A DNA stretch of 64,000 bases from Pachypanchax playfairii (GCA_006937955.1 SSNP01000085.1:536434-600433), one strand, 5' to 3'. Counted from the first letter of the stretch, positions 38,561 to 51,946 are shown. Notes: generated from the letters alone by a model not told the origin. Program-made: numbers and translations.

Positions 38561-41500
38561 AATAAAATCAGTGATATTCAAGGATGTTATGGTTGGTAAT
38601 GTGTTGAAACTGCTATTTAATGGGTCTTGGAAGATTGGGGTAGTGTCAGCTGGAACCGCCTGGGCCCTCTCCTGACATTGCTAGTTGCCTCTTCATTCCC
38701 TTAACGACTGTCTATACTGATTACACAGAACCCCCCCCAAAAGCTTTAGCCCAGGAAAAGGTCTCTCTTAGTACTCCAATTAGAGTCATTAGCATATTCC
38801 ACTTCATTTTGATGCAATGATTATATTGGACAAAATATAAATCTTTAAATGCAGAAAATAAAGGGGATATAGGAATAAAAATGTTGTTGAGAAAGCAGAA
38901 AAGGATTCTGTAAATGAAAAAATAAAGCTGATTATGCTAAAAAAAATTAAAGTTTAAAGTTAGACTTAAATTATCTTTCATTGTTGAGCGCTTCCTCTGA
39001 TCAATTCCTTACATTCTTCTTTACTTGCCTGTATTTTTGCCATCGTCAGACACAAAATCTATTAATTAGCTTGATCTATTTTTTTGGTTGCCTTGGTAAC
39101 AACTGAAAAGTATGGTACATATTGATAACACACCTCCTGTTTCTGTTTTGGTAAAAACTTGCTCATAGTTAGAAATTAAAACTATTTTTTTAAGCTTAGA
39201 AAAAGTTCATGGTTAGTGAGAAAGCACACACCTGCCTGGTACTTATGTCCTGTATCGTCCTTCTGTCTGTTTCAGGATTTTTTTAATGGTTTGCTTTTGA
39301 ATTACAACATATTTATTGGATTTTTCTCTCATATGTTTCTTATCTCGTATAAGATTTTAGTCCTAAACCCATTCAGATCTACTGAATATTTGGTTTGCAG
39401 ATTCCCAATTTTGGAAAGCTCTGAAACCATATGTCGGTGTAGATTCTCAGTCAAAATCCAAACAGAAGAAGAAGCCCAGTTATCTTTTTTTTTCTGAGTA
39501 AACAAACAATAAAAATCTTCACGATGTGAAATCATCTATTTGTGGCCCTTGAAACTGTTTGTTGTTCTTAAATCTATTAATTTAAAAATTGGATTTAGAG
39601 GTTATATAGAAGTAACTTCTTTTTAATATTGTTTTTTTGCTGCTTTTATTTGTTTTTTATTCCTGTATCTATGGTAACACTTGAACAACAGATCTTGTTT
39701 CAAAGGTGCTTTAAGTGATTAAAAAAATCTTTATCTTTTGTTTCACCCCATGGCTCGGAAATACTGATATTTTTACAGCAACTATTAAGAATGTTCTGAT
39801 TTTGTGCACATCCGCAGCCAAAGAAGTCGTCCGTCATGGTTTAATATGTGAAGGCACTACTTATTCTTACCTCTGATCGCAGTCTACATTCAAAGAACTT
39901 CTGAAATACAAATGAAATCAATAAAACCCACATTTATAAAACACTTAAACTGTAAATGTGCGAGAAAGTGGGATGAAAAAAAGGCCTCATTGTTTTATGA
40001 AATCCTCCTTTTCATGAACTTTTGTTATGAAAGACAGATGTAGTGTTTTTATTATGTTGCATGAAAACAATTGATGACATCACACGGGGATTCAGGAAAT
40101 TAAAATTGTCATTTGTCACAGTTTTTTCATAATAATATTAGAGCAGATGCATAATCATTTAATTGAAAAAAAATAATTGTTGTGTAAATCAATGTTATTT
40201 TTTAATTAGTTTAGCTGAGGCACTAATCAACAACCATGACCTGAATTATTCATTGAGTTTGGAGAATACGTATGAAGACGCCCTTGTGACCAAATTTTGC
40301 ATCACATGGTGACAGTTCCATCAATTTTACGCCTTTTCTAATAATTTTGCCAACTAAGATAAAAAAAAAAATGTTAATAACACTAGGCAAGATATGCTTT
40401 GTATTTAACTTTGCAGTCAAAATGTTTTCAAGAAGAAATAAAATGCGAGTGGTTGCGTGGTATTCAAAGTGATGGGAAAAAAAAAAAAACATGCAAGTCT
40501 CATATTGCAGAAGGAAAAAATAAATGTGTTTTATATAGATTATATGTTTTCACATCCACCTTTTTTATCTGTATAGTGGAAGGTGAAGACTTTACATGCG
40601 TCACCTATATGTCTTGAGGGAAAAATAAAAGACCTCTAACTTGTGTATTAACTGGTAAACATGCAGGCGGGAACGTGAGTCTGTTCTCTGCGATAAATAT
40701 TCAGTTGCTGATGACTGAACAAGATAAGCAACGTGTCTTCAGAGGTTATCAGGCAGGCCGCCACATTTGGATATATTTTATCACAGTTTATCTGTTATCT
40801 GTTTAGCTAGTGGCTACCACAGGAATCAAAACAGGGGAGATTTTGAACTAAAATGAGATTGCACTTAACGAAATCAATACATCTCCCCGCGTAACCTTTT
40901 ATGTAATTTATGGACGATGATGTTACGTTTTTTGTTGTTGGCTTTGAAATGTTAATAGAGCATTTGGAAAATGGTTTAAAAGTATAATCAGTGTTCATCT
41001 CTTGAAAATGCCTGGCTTGTTTGTATGAAAGAAATGTCAGTAATGCCATACCAAATAGTCTTATTAACATCAATATATTTCATTGTATACCGATAAAATA
41101 CGTAACCATGGACTGAAAGGTTGGACACAAGAGAATGAGATTATATCTTATATTATGGTAAACTGCTCTTTGTACAGATTGGTCAATAAAAAAATAAATA
41201 TTGATGTGTTCTTTTTGGTAAATGAGATGCTAATTCAGTTTCTGTTTTCTTTCACCTACATTTGATGAGAGAATAAAATTGTAATTATTAAAACACCTTA
41301 GATTCAATGCCACATATTTATTCTATGACTTTTTTGTCAATCAGGCCTTTGAAGGTAGGACCTTTTTTTTTTTTGAAAGAGGCTTTTAGATTAATCATAT
41401 TATCCGCAGGTTCTGAAACAAGAACGGTTCCTGACCTCCTCTTCCATAAGAATCCATTATCTTAAACTATCACGGTAATCCTGGCTTTGGGTGGAGAGAG

Positions 41501-42170
41501 AAGGAAGCAAGAATCAAGCCTAATAGATAGCAAATAAGATTAATCTATGATCTAAGTGCCGATTACACTTGGACCTGCCCTTGAACACTCAGGTGTAACC
41601 TTGAGATCTGCATCTGCTCTTAGCCAGCAATTGGATTGAAAGTCTCTTAAGGGCTTCAGGTGGTGGAGGGGGGCCCTTCAGTGGGACCTTACCCCAGAGA
41701 GATCAAAGGGCAAGCAGCTTAACCCTCACAAAACCAAAGGTGTTAAATATAATGGGTAATGGCTGGTTATAACCAATCTATGGAAACCTTTTACTTTTGT
41801 TGACCCTCCATATTATTTAGGTATTTTAAATGAAATGGGTTATTAAAAACCAATAGACACAACTTCAAGAAAATATGTGAAACTTCAAACACTCATAAAC
41901 TCACAGCAAGCAGTCTTTAAAATGCTCCCTGTGTGTGATCTTTATTATTCATTAAAAAACAAGAAACAGGAAGACGACCCCTCCGGCTTTGAATAATTGG
42001 TCAGTGATGGACTGCACATGTTTAACATATACAGATCAATGTAGAAGACTTTCAGTCAAGGTTTAGATCAGCAAAGAGAAGAACCCATAGACAAACAGAC
42101 TTGCAAATCAATGCTCCCATCAGTTTGACTCTGAAGCTGACTATTTGATTAATCTGGTGGGGCAGCCAGG
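38561..42170. other. AT-rich noncoding DNA
   Basis: No supportable gene in 3.6 kb. ORFs at 39216, 40399 and 40807 are short, AT-driven and overlap others. A GC-richer patch at 41400-41720 is non-repetitive. Confidence 0.5.
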
Positions 42171-42207
42171 AAAAAGAGAGAGAGAGGGGGAGAGAGAGGG
42201 AGGGAGG
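42171..42207. repeat. GA-rich purine tract
   Basis: AAAAAGAGAGAGAG followed by GGGGGAGAGAGAGG and GGAGGGAGG; an uninterrupted purine run that may act as a GAGA-type or triplex-prone site. Confidence 0.85.
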
Positions 42208-42224
42208 CATCCAGCATCTGATAG

Positions 42225-42480
42225 TTTCATGCCATTAGGATGGCTAGAGTAATGAAATTTCATTTAATTTGTCAGGAAGACCGTGCTAATGTTAAAAAGC
42301 TTTTGGGTAATAAAAAAAAAAAGTCAGGAGATGTGAGAAAAAAAACCTTAAGTAATTACTCTGTGTATCTTGGGCCTTCGTGATTGAATATTTACATTAC
42401 TGTCATGGAAGTCCGAAGCGTAATTAAATTAGCGAGGTGTCTAAGCTCTTTATTCCTAAATTTTTCTGCCCTTTAGTGAA
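42225..42480. promoter_or_regulatory. Candidate conserved noncoding element
   Basis: Contains GTAATTAAATTAGCGAGG (42419-42436) next to CATGGAAGTCCGAAGC, plus AAATTTCATTTAATTTG further left. Homeodomain-like AT cores alternate with CpG-containing unique sequence. No coding frame or repeat is seen. Low confidence without alignment. Confidence 0.22.
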
Positions 42481-43533
42481 AGAAAAGACTGATATGTGGA
42501 CAAAGCCACTTTTCCTCATGATGGAATTGCTTTGCAGCGTGCAGGCTTAGTGAATGACTGTTATTTTATAGGATATTAAGCTTGTGTCACCTTTATTCCT
42601 TTGAACTTGAGTGTGTGTAGTGCTCCAAACCTTTGTCAGTGCAAAATAAGCTACTGTGAACCTATTAAGGATTTAAATCAGTGTAGTGCTTATATGCATA
42701 ATTATATTTGATGTTATTTTCATCGTTAATGCAACACAAGAGGTTCATATTAAACCAAAAAGGACCAAAGGTTTAAAGTAACACCACTGTCACTGTGGTT
42801 GGCAGCACCTCTCCACAAAACCAGCAGATGCAGAAGTTAAGATAATAAATTGCAGATAAAATAATGAATGATACGTGCTGGAGCTACAACAAGGTTAAGT
42901 GTAACGCTGTTCCAGTTTACATTCCAAGGGTACAGGCTCCATGATTGTGTTAAAAAAGGTCTTCAGAACAAAATAATCATAAATCCAACAAGCTGCATGT
43001 TGCTCCTGACATCTCTATCGGAGTATATCAGCATCCTTTCTCACTCTGCGGCGAGTCTTACCAAGACAAATGTGTAAAAGGGCCTGGAAATGTATCTGAC
43101 CGCTGGCTTACTCTAATGAATAACTTCCACTTTAGGTCCTGCAATGTAAGCAGAAAATCCACCTTGCAGACGCTGGAGCTCCATCATGAATCTAACCCGA
43201 CAGCAGACATAATATAAAGGCGACAACACTTGTATGACTTCCATTTTCTTTGCTTTCTATTGATTTTCAGTTAATAACAGAGGGAAATACTAAACGTCTG
43301 CACTGAGTACCTAATAAATCCTGTCTGAGCTTTTTTATTGAGGCGAATTTAATAAAAGCAGTGAGCTAGGCAGGGGGATTTGTCTCAGTGAGAGCAAGAC
43401 AAAAAGTAGAGATGAGTGGGGATGGGTTAATCCAAATGCTAAACACTCATTCAGATCTGATAACCATGGCTGTTTATCAGAACTTGTAACTTTTTAAGAC
43501 TCAGAGAATACATATTTTAAAGAAAGTTTATGT
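42481..43533. other. AT-rich noncoding DNA
   Basis: Nothing recognisable. Confidence 0.5.
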
Positions 43534-43880
43534 TAAAGGTCAGGTTATGAACAGAAAGTGAAACATTTTTCTAGCTCAAAAATATATTAAAGAAATATTT
43601 CAGTCAGAGAGTTTCTGTGTAAAAATTCTAAACAGTAATACTGATTTCTTCTTGAACAGCCACAGTCAAGAGTTTACGTCATGACAAGACTGATGAGCTA
43701 ACAGCTAGTCAAACATAAATACGGCCATAGATCGTTGTTCAGATCTCCGAAACTTTACATCAGTTCATGCAAATGTTATTAAATGTTTACACAGCATTCA
43801 TTTTGCATTATATTTAACCTCTAGAAATGCAACATGTCTCTTATCAGTCTTGTCGGACATTGTAAGGTGTATTTCTTTGA
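43534..43880 (+). repeat. Dispersed repeat, related to 20640-20840
   Basis: Starts TTAAAGGTCAG and contains GACTGATGAGCTAACAGCT (43688-43706), exact in both places, then a diverged stretch with TCATTTTGCATTA. The TTAAAGG start resembles the other TTAA elements here, but no matching right end was found. Confidence 0.4.
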
Positions 43881-45094
43881 CTTGCTGTCATGAAGGCACT
43901 TCAGATACGATTTGATTAGAACCTTTACACAAAAAAAATAAAAAAATAATACAATTCCCTCAATAAACAGAAGACATATTATTCAAAATAAACATATAAT
44001 GAAGTGACTCTAAATAGAATCTGAATGGTGAAAAGCATCTTCCCTCAGGGTTAAATGTGTCGACATAAACCAAAGAAAAGACTTTTATCTATTTTAAACT
44101 CCTTTTTCACCCCTAACTAAAAGAATATAATTAAAGGACAAAGACGGATCATATGACAGTAAAATATTAGTCACATGGTCGTGATGTCAATCAGTTCAGA
44201 CAGGGAGTTTGTTGAGCCAAAAGGTCTCAGTGAGAGCTAATTGTATGCCTTTAAGGAATAATTTAGGATACATTAGTGCTTCTGGATCTTCCCAAGGAAC
44301 AAAAATAGCTGCTTCACATCCAGGTTCATTACAAGTGCTCAAGTCAATGTCAATGACTTTTTGACCATTTAAGGTCTCTTTATTACATTTGCATGCTTGA
44401 AAACCATGTTTGTATTTAATCTCATTATCCATTCAAAGACACAGATTTTCTGAAATTAGCTCAAATTTTTTGCAAAGCATATTTAAAGAAGTCTGAACAT
44501 TTTTTTTAATTTCTGATACAATATAATTGATAGCGTGCCTGGTTATTTTCTTTTCACAAAAACTGGTAAAATGTACTTGCAAATAGGAAGTCTAATATCA
44601 CAGCACTGCTAAAAAAAAAGACAATGCTGCTCCAGATATAAATGGATCAGGATGTAAAAGAAAGTGCAGATGATTTATTCTTAAAGGTAATATTTTATTA
44701 AAGGGATTTCAACACGATCAGAATCTTAACAAGATTCACACACACACAGTCCATCTCAATTGGGTCACTTACAAAACATTTTCATTACATCAGTAATGTG
44801 TTTATACCATTTTTACTTGTTGTTATTATAAACTGGAGGGGGTAATAACGGTCAATGATTTTTTTTCTGCTGTGTTTGAAATGCACAGTCCCAGATTTCT
44901 GTACATGAAGCCCTTAATTTCCTCTTTTTGCCCGAGTTACAGTGACAATAAATTGCTGTGAGTTTAAGACTGTAACATGAAAATCAAATTTGAATTTGCT
45001 TTGTTTGTCCTAAATATAAAGGTACAAAGTTTTTATTTTTACATGCGTGACCCAGTCCTCCAGTAATTGTCTGAGGGTCTTCTCTGTCTCAGCT
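43881..45094. other. AT-rich noncoding DNA
   Basis: A 78-codon minus-strand ORF (44196-44432) has no domain I recognise and is not called. Confidence 0.45.
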
Positions 45095-45410
45095 GGTTGA
45101 GGCAGACTTCCAGGTTCTGGTTCTGCTGGAGGTTTGTCTCTGTTCCTGTTCAGGGTGAGAGACTTTAAATAAGGGAAGATTTTATGCAATTTACTGTCTT
45201 TCCTCAACAAGAGCTTTTCAAATGTATTTTTTCTGATATATCTTAGTGTGTTATGGCTGGATTGAATTGACTGGATGTAATTGGGCTGTAATCTGGCTGA
45301 ATGAGGTTGTTTCATTTTAAATGAATTGGACTTGTTGCTCTTTTGCATTGTGTTCTGAGACTATTGTAAATTGGTGCTGCTATTTAAATAAACTAAATTT
45401 AAACAGATTT
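45095..45410 (+). repeat. Diverged copy of a ubiquitous teleost repeat tail
   Basis: Landmarks CTGGTTCTGCTGGAGGTTT (45116-45134), TTCCTGTTCAGGGTGAGAG, GGATTGAATTGACTGG and finally AATTGGTGCTGCTATTTAAA then TAAACTAAATTTAAAC. These follow, in order, the common fish repeat that ends in a GGCGCTATATAAATAAA-type motif and TGAAT units. Class uncertain, perhaps a LINE 3-prime region. The 112-codon minus ORF (45010-45348) lies across it and is a shadow. Confidence 0.5.
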
Positions 45411-47896
45411 ATTGTTAAACACTGTTTTTTTAAGAAGAAAAAGATCAGAATTTACAGAGATCCAGAATTTTACAACTCTACAATTCAAATACTTTTATGC
45501 TGAAAACAAACCTCAAATATAAACCAAACCCATTTGCTCGTCGTGTGTAACAGCAGGACCAAAACTAACAGCAAGTTTCCTTCTTCTGTCCAACATTCCT
45601 GATTAATGTGAATGTTTTTCTTTTGTTTGGTTTCAGTACCAACCACAACAGTGCGATAGGTTATTTAAAAATATTTTGAAATTCAGGAACATGCATGAAC
45701 TTCCATGTAGAAAATGCATCAGTGATAAAAGAGAACGAGCGTTTTAGAGGTTTTATGTGAAAAATTGGGAGTGAAGTAGTTTAATTTTTAGTCTCTTACA
45801 ATACAACAACACAGAGATGAGAACATGAAATATTCTAAGATCTACAAACTTTCACAACCTTTGAATGGCTTTGCTTTTTACGAGGCGCAGCATCAGAAAA
45901 GTTCTCACTCTATGTGGTTCCTTTTATTTCCTCACCAGTCTTTTGTCTATATGAGGAAAAAAGCCACAGAAGGTCAAACCATTGCAGCACTGCCCGTCCA
46001 GTAGCTGCATTTTCTCACAATTGAAACTCCAAGCAAGAGATTAAGAGACAATTGATTCAGGGGAAGAGGGAAACCAGGTACACAGCTGTGATAACCTGTA
46101 CAGGTCAAGTATCAACATCAGCAACGACTATGATTAGCAATTTTTACAACTCTGTGCCATGTGAAAAGAAACGAGAGAGCGATGTTTATGTTTTGTAGAG
46201 TCAGGACCAAAGAAAAGAGAAGACAGTTACAAAGCAACACGCACATGCCTGAACGGACTTAGAATTTTTTATCTCAGCATTATTCTTTCTGAGTGATAAG
46301 ATTGTCAGAATTCATGGTTTGTAGTGTGAGAAAACTACATAACTATAAAAAGAACACTGAAAAAACATCATTAGAATAAAAAAAAACAGAAAACAATACT
46401 GAAAATCCTTTGCCATCAGATCTGAACCACATAAAATACACCTTTCAGTGTCAAAATCTTTAATTTCCAATTGCAAAAATCAGGTTTTCTTTAAGTTATT
46501 GTCCACACGTTTAACACAAAGACAGATTCAAACTCTTCCAGATGTTCTGCAGAGAGTTTCTAGTAACTGAGATCAGACACTCTAATAAGCCAACTTACAA
46601 ACATTAAGCACATTGGCCTATGAGACTTACAAACAAATGATAATTACCATTTACTACAGTAATAAAACGGACTGAATTATATTAATACAACACACTCATT
46701 TCCATACAGCATGGGAGGAATCATTTGCTTGATTGGACACAGCTTTTAAAAAGCCTAGAGGTCCAAGAGTCCGGTCGATTTCTTTTAATTTCCTCCATTA
46801 TGAACTCACATACTGGACATTCTGAAGGAGTTGCAACACAAACCCGAGAGTTCCAGGAGTTGCATCATGTTTAATACATTTCTTACAAATAGTCTTTCTC
46901 TATTAATTTCCTTGTGCATTCTCATTTTGTTTCTATGAATTTGGTTTTGAGTGTGTGATTTAAGTGTGTGTACAACTGTAGAATTCTTATGTAAATATTT
47001 GCTCTCATTATCACTGATAAAGTAAAAAAAACAGTAAACATCAATCTGTAGCAGAATTAAAAGCTAAAAGTACAACATCCTATGAGCACACAGCCATAAA
47101 ATGTATTCTAAGGCAGATAATTTGACTCAGTAAGAATATTACAAATGAATTTTGCAAGTCAGAAATCCAACAGGTTCTTTTCAAAAAGAATTAGCCTGTA
47201 TAGTTTTTCTTGTAAATATTTAAATCCCCTCATCTACGCTGATTCAACATCCTATTATGCAATTATTAAGTTCGTTCTTGCTCTTTGTTGTCGTTCAGTT
47301 GTTTTCTTTGTTAGATTATTGTATTTAGTCAGTTTCTGTTGTTCTGTTGTGTTTTCATTCCCTGTTGCCTCCCTCGTGGAGGTTCTGAACCAACTTAAAC
47401 ACACGTTCATCTGCTCATCAGTTCACCTACTTCTCATTACAGCAACCACCTTCTCTTCTATTTATAGTCCTCTGTTTCTCAGCTTCTCCTTCAGATACTA
47501 GAGTTTTACTTGTTTTCCTTACTGACTCTTGTGCAACAGCTTTCTGTAAGTTTATCTTTTATTGACATCCCCTTTTATTTTGTTGTTAAAACTTTTCATC
47601 TTTGTGTAGCTTAATTAGACTTTTACCACCTTCTGCCTCTAAGTTTACGTGTTTAGGTCTTCTAAAACCTTAACTTCCTGTCAGATACAAAACACCCATT
47701 TCTAAAACTCAAACTTTCAAGATGATCAGTACAATATGAATGTGAACAGATAGACATTAACCAAACTGTTGCTAAGATTCAAAAGTCACTGATATTGTTA
47801 GTGATGTGTGGTTCAAGAACATTTTTAAAACTTAAAAAATGAGTATGGACCAAAATGTGTTGATAGTCTTAAGATTTTATTGTAACCTACCAAGAT
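45411..47896. other. AT-rich noncoding DNA
   Basis: No supportable gene in 2.5 kb. The 118-codon ORF at 47145-47501 is F/S/L-rich with no domain. Confidence 0.5.
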
Positions 47897-47900
47897 TTAA

Positions 47901-48496
47901 AGGTGGAATATGAAACCTTTTTTTTTTAATAAAAAATAAAAACTATGCTTTTAAACAAAATAATATGTCCACTGGGTGTTTAGAGGGGTGTAGAATGAAA
48001 GTACAGTATTTCCTTTAAAAATCAGATTTGAATTAAAATATAATAAAATATTTTTTCTGACGAGCACGACGTTGGCATTTTGTTTACATCTACCAGCCAA
48101 TACCTGGCAGAGTAGTGAGCCATTGCAGGTTGCCTAATATGGTGAATAGTCAGTAATAGTGAGGCTGGTACTGTGGGGGGTGGTGGAATCGGTGGGTAGA
48201 GCTGCTTTGGAGCCCCAGGGATTTTGTTGTCCTTCTCATGGGGACGGAGCAACTAGAGAGGATTGGGGGCCAGAGTGGGTTTGGGTGAGGAATTTTTGCA
48301 GCATTGGAGCGCACGAAGGGGTCACAAGCCTGGCACCCCAACAGCTAGAGGCCTTATTCTGTTGTTGTTGCTGTGGCATCCAACACACTGGATGTTGTTT
48401 TGATGGTTGTATTTTTTTTATATTTTATTTCCTATATTAATTCCTCGTGGGGAAATTTGTCTCTGCATTTGACCCGTTGTGTTCCATATTCCACCT
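47901..48496 (-). mobile_element. TTAA-flanked MITE, family 2, copy B (596 bp) with nested insertion
   Basis: Begins AGGTGGAATATGAAACC after TTAA (47897-47900) and ends GTTCCATATTCCACCT before TTCA (48497-48500, a one-base change from TTAA). The ends are clear inverted repeats (AGGTGGAATATG). The body matches copy A at 20117-20628 in reverse orientation. Close to the right end, 48411-48475 is absent from copy A and reads, on the minus strand, GGGTCAAATGCAGAGACAAA then TTTCCCCACGAGG and an A-rich tail. That is a LINE/SINE-like 3-prime end common in fish. No transposase. Confidence 0.8.
48411..48475 (-). repeat. Nested retroposon 3-prime fragment inside MITE copy B
   Basis: The fragment ends in A-rich sequence on the minus strand, as expected of a 5-prime truncated retroposon, and interrupts the alignment of the two MITE copies. 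Confidence 0.5.
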
Positions 48497-48500
48497 TTCA

Positions 48501-50104
48501 GGCACCAACGCAGCAAAGCATCCCTGAAATTAAAATCTACTTTCCAAAGTTGTTCTGGGGTATTTGGTTATCATGTGTGTTTTCCATCCTCTGAGTTTCC
48601 TTCTTGCAGTCATTTTAAGGGAGGTTTGCTGCACTTCCATGGACCTCAAACTTCAGATTGATGGACAGCCGTAGGTCACAGGAATGACTCAATGATTCTC
48701 TCCTCAGCTTTCTGTGGTCCATGTTCAGTGTGGTGCACACGATGAGACATAACAACATACTCACTACCTTTAACTCCTTAACTATATAGACTAACAAAAC
48801 AGTTCATTACAAAATTGAAAACACTTGTGGTGCTTATTATAGGATACATCTGAGATTAACCACAACTTTAGTCCTGCCAGTTTAATTAGTTTTTATTTCT
48901 TAACAATAATTTGACCAACCACGATTTATAAATGTTTGAGTTTCAGTATGTTTTAAATCATTGGTAATTTTGTGAGTTTTGGGTTTTTTTAGGGAACAAT
49001 GTGGATTTATCTTTATTTATTTAGAAGGTACAAGCATATTAGTCCGTGTCTGCATACTGTATGTTCTGACGACTATTAAACATGTATTTAATCTGTGATG
49101 AAGTGATACATTTGGACAGAATCCTGTGTTTGTTTTAGGGAGTGTGTCTGTTCACATTTAATAAGCAGGCAGGCGGCACAACAGTTTCCTGTGTTTTAGA
49201 GCTGGTAGTACCAGATCTTCTCCATCTACTCAGACGCTATTATTCTGTCAAGAGCTGCTGTGTTTTCCCAAGCAAAGGAAGTTATTTCATTTCCACCTTT
49301 TGTCTTTATCTGAATGTGAGCGGCGCTCTTTCAGCAATATTCACTTGTTTCAGCTCCCCTCTCCATCCTAAGCAAAATACACAGCCTCTTTATGCTCTGT
49401 AACTCTAGTTGGTCACAGAAAAATAGGAATTTCCTCAAATAGTGTAATTCCCCACACTAGATTTCAGCAGCTTTGTCTCTTAGTGTCAGTGCATACCTGT
49501 CTTTCAACGAGCTACTCATTTTCCTCTCACGGTGATGGTCAAATGAGAACAAAAACAACAGAGTAAATGTCATAAGTTATAATCGAAAAACCCTCGGGGC
49601 TAAAAATTATAAAAGGATCTTTTTATGATGTATAAAGTTCTTGTTTATGATTAATGTATTTTATTTAAAAAGAATGGAAAAACAATAAATTAATCACATA
49701 AAATAATCACAGTCATAACTAGCTCTCCATTTAAATAAAAGTGCAAAGCTGTGTGTTTTATTTCAAGAAGCACTTACGCTTGTGAGTCTGAACGCTCATC
49801 AAGAACTTTTAATCTACTATTTTACAACTTAAACACAAAGAAATCCTGAACACTCATTGCAGAAAGATTAAACCTTAAGGTTGACTGATGAAATGAATCC
49901 CTAAAAGTTTAGAATAAAAGAGTTTTGTTTTGGTTTTCATAAATCTAAAGTTTAATTGGGACTGTTTCAATAGCAGATACGTTAAAGATGGTTAAGAGGA
50001 TTTTGTAGCAAATTTAGATGTCAAATTTACTTTAAAATCATTTTATCAACTTGTAGCAGTCTTGTACCTATGGTTTCCAAAAGAAAAGGTTATAATATTT
50101 CTAA
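48501..50104. other. AT-rich noncoding DNA
   Basis: No supportable gene or recognised repeat. Confidence 0.5.
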
Positions 50105-50480
50105 ATCATAGACCTGGTGGGGCTTGAAATGAAGTAGCCAATAGACAACGAACCCATTTTGTTATCTATTGGCTATTAGATTGTCAGTCACACTTCTGCA
50201 CGTACTACATAGTTAACGTAGGCCTCAGCACGCGGAAGTGCTGCGAGGCGGAGCGGAACCGATCATATTTGGCGCCCTTGTTAACCTATATGGTATAGTT
50301 TACGGAAGACATGGAGCGCTGTGAAGTGATCATTTTGGCATCTGATCTATTTGTTGCACGAGACGCGAGCATTCAGCGTCAATTCTGGCAGGAAGGGGGA
50401 GGGGGGTGGGGCTACAAAGCCTGCGCACTACTCGAAAAACAACAAACAGCCATTGAGCTTCTCATTCGGTGCAAAATCCT
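50105..50480 (+). promoter_or_regulatory. CpG-rich promoter-like island with a CCAAT hairpin
   Basis: TAGCCAATAGACAAC (50135-50149) and GTTATCTATTGGCTA (50161-50175) form a stem with one mismatch and give two oppositely facing CCAAT boxes. Downstream come ETS-type GCGGAAGTG (50232-50240), an E2F-type TTTGGCGCC (50268-50276), a second ETS-like ACGGAAG (50302-50308), then ATGGAGCGCTGTG (50311). The stretch is much richer in CpG than its surroundings. It resembles a housekeeping promoter, but a young repeat with similar content is equally possible. The 61-codon ORF from 50311 has no recognised family. Confidence 0.35.
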
Positions 50481-51946
50481 CCTTACCACCCTTTAATTTA
50501 GACCTCAGTAAATGTAAAAACTTCTTAAATACAACTGAGTTTTTAAGATCCTTATTCATATTATTAAAGATACTTGGATGAGCTCTGAGACAAAAAAACT
50601 GGAGTCGTCTGCAAACAGCAGATACATTTGAATCACTTGCTTGAACTTTTATGTAAATTACAACCAAATTAATAGACAAATGACTCTCTGAGAAACAACA
50701 ACAGCAAAATATTTGTATTTTAATGCATTTGTTAAATAATTATAATAATAATTTAATAAAGCAATTTGTAGATCGTTGAAAGCAGAATACTACAATTAAA
50801 TAAAAATTATTGATGCATTTATGTGCCACGAATAGAGCAATACTCATAAAAAATATGCTACTATTGTTCAAAATAAAAAAACCATGAGAGTTTTAAAATC
50901 TGGGAAAAATTAAATTCACATTCTGACTTTAGGATTTCATTCAGTTTAAAAATGGCATTTATACAACAACATCCAGTTTAGTAAAAGGGTCTGTATGTAA
51001 GTTGATCAGTGGCAGTAAAGATAAATCATCTCCCATGAACATATCTGTGAGTGTTTGGGAAATAAAAAGGCCCTAATTTTGAAAAAAAAAAGTTTGATAT
51101 TTTATGCTTTTTCATTAATGGGATTTTAAGAAATTAGACTAAATAAATGTTTAACTTTAACATATAAATAAGTAATAAAATAATGTGGGTTTTTTTTTGT
51201 TTTTATCTTTGAGTTTTTACAACAGTAGCCAAGTGCTCGGACCAAGACAACTTTTGCACAGAGACAGACTCAGAGTTGCTCTCCCTAAACAATCAGCATC
51301 AAGCAACGGGATGTTTCACTTCTGTTCAGAGTTCAAACACTTTTTGTTTATTCAGAGTTTGATTCTAATCTTCTCTGACGCCGAATGACTAAAACCATTC
51401 TCTCACAAATTGGAAATTCTGAAGGGCAAATACTTCAGAGACAATAATTATGTGCATGTGTTTACCTTACTTTTAACTTCATAGCATAAAAAGTTAAGGT
51501 ACAAAAACAAATAATAACAATAAAATGAAATTAATCTTAGAAGGGAAGGAAAGATAGAATTTGTGTAATTCAACAAAAAACTTGAAAGAACAGAAGGTAA
51601 ATTAAGAAGTGAAGTGATTAGAAGATATAAGAACAAAACAGATTAAACAGTGAAATATGTTGCATTTAAAAAGTTTCTACATCCTGGTACTTCTTGTGGC
51701 TGCCTGACCCAGATAAAAATACTGTATAAAGATACTTTTACTTAAATTCAAACTTGACACATTTAGTTTTAGGATTCAAATGATTTTTTTGGTCTTTTAT
51801 TTTCTGAAACTTAATTCATCAGTTAATCTGTCAATTCTGAACTGCTCACTGGAGGATGCTGAGGCTTAGAACAGCAACACAGAGCTAACAACTAAAGAAA
51901 TCAAATCATGTTGAAAGATAAATCTGTTAAAAGATGTCATCTCAGG
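50481..51946. other. Very AT-rich noncoding DNA
   Basis: Nothing recognisable. Confidence 0.5.
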
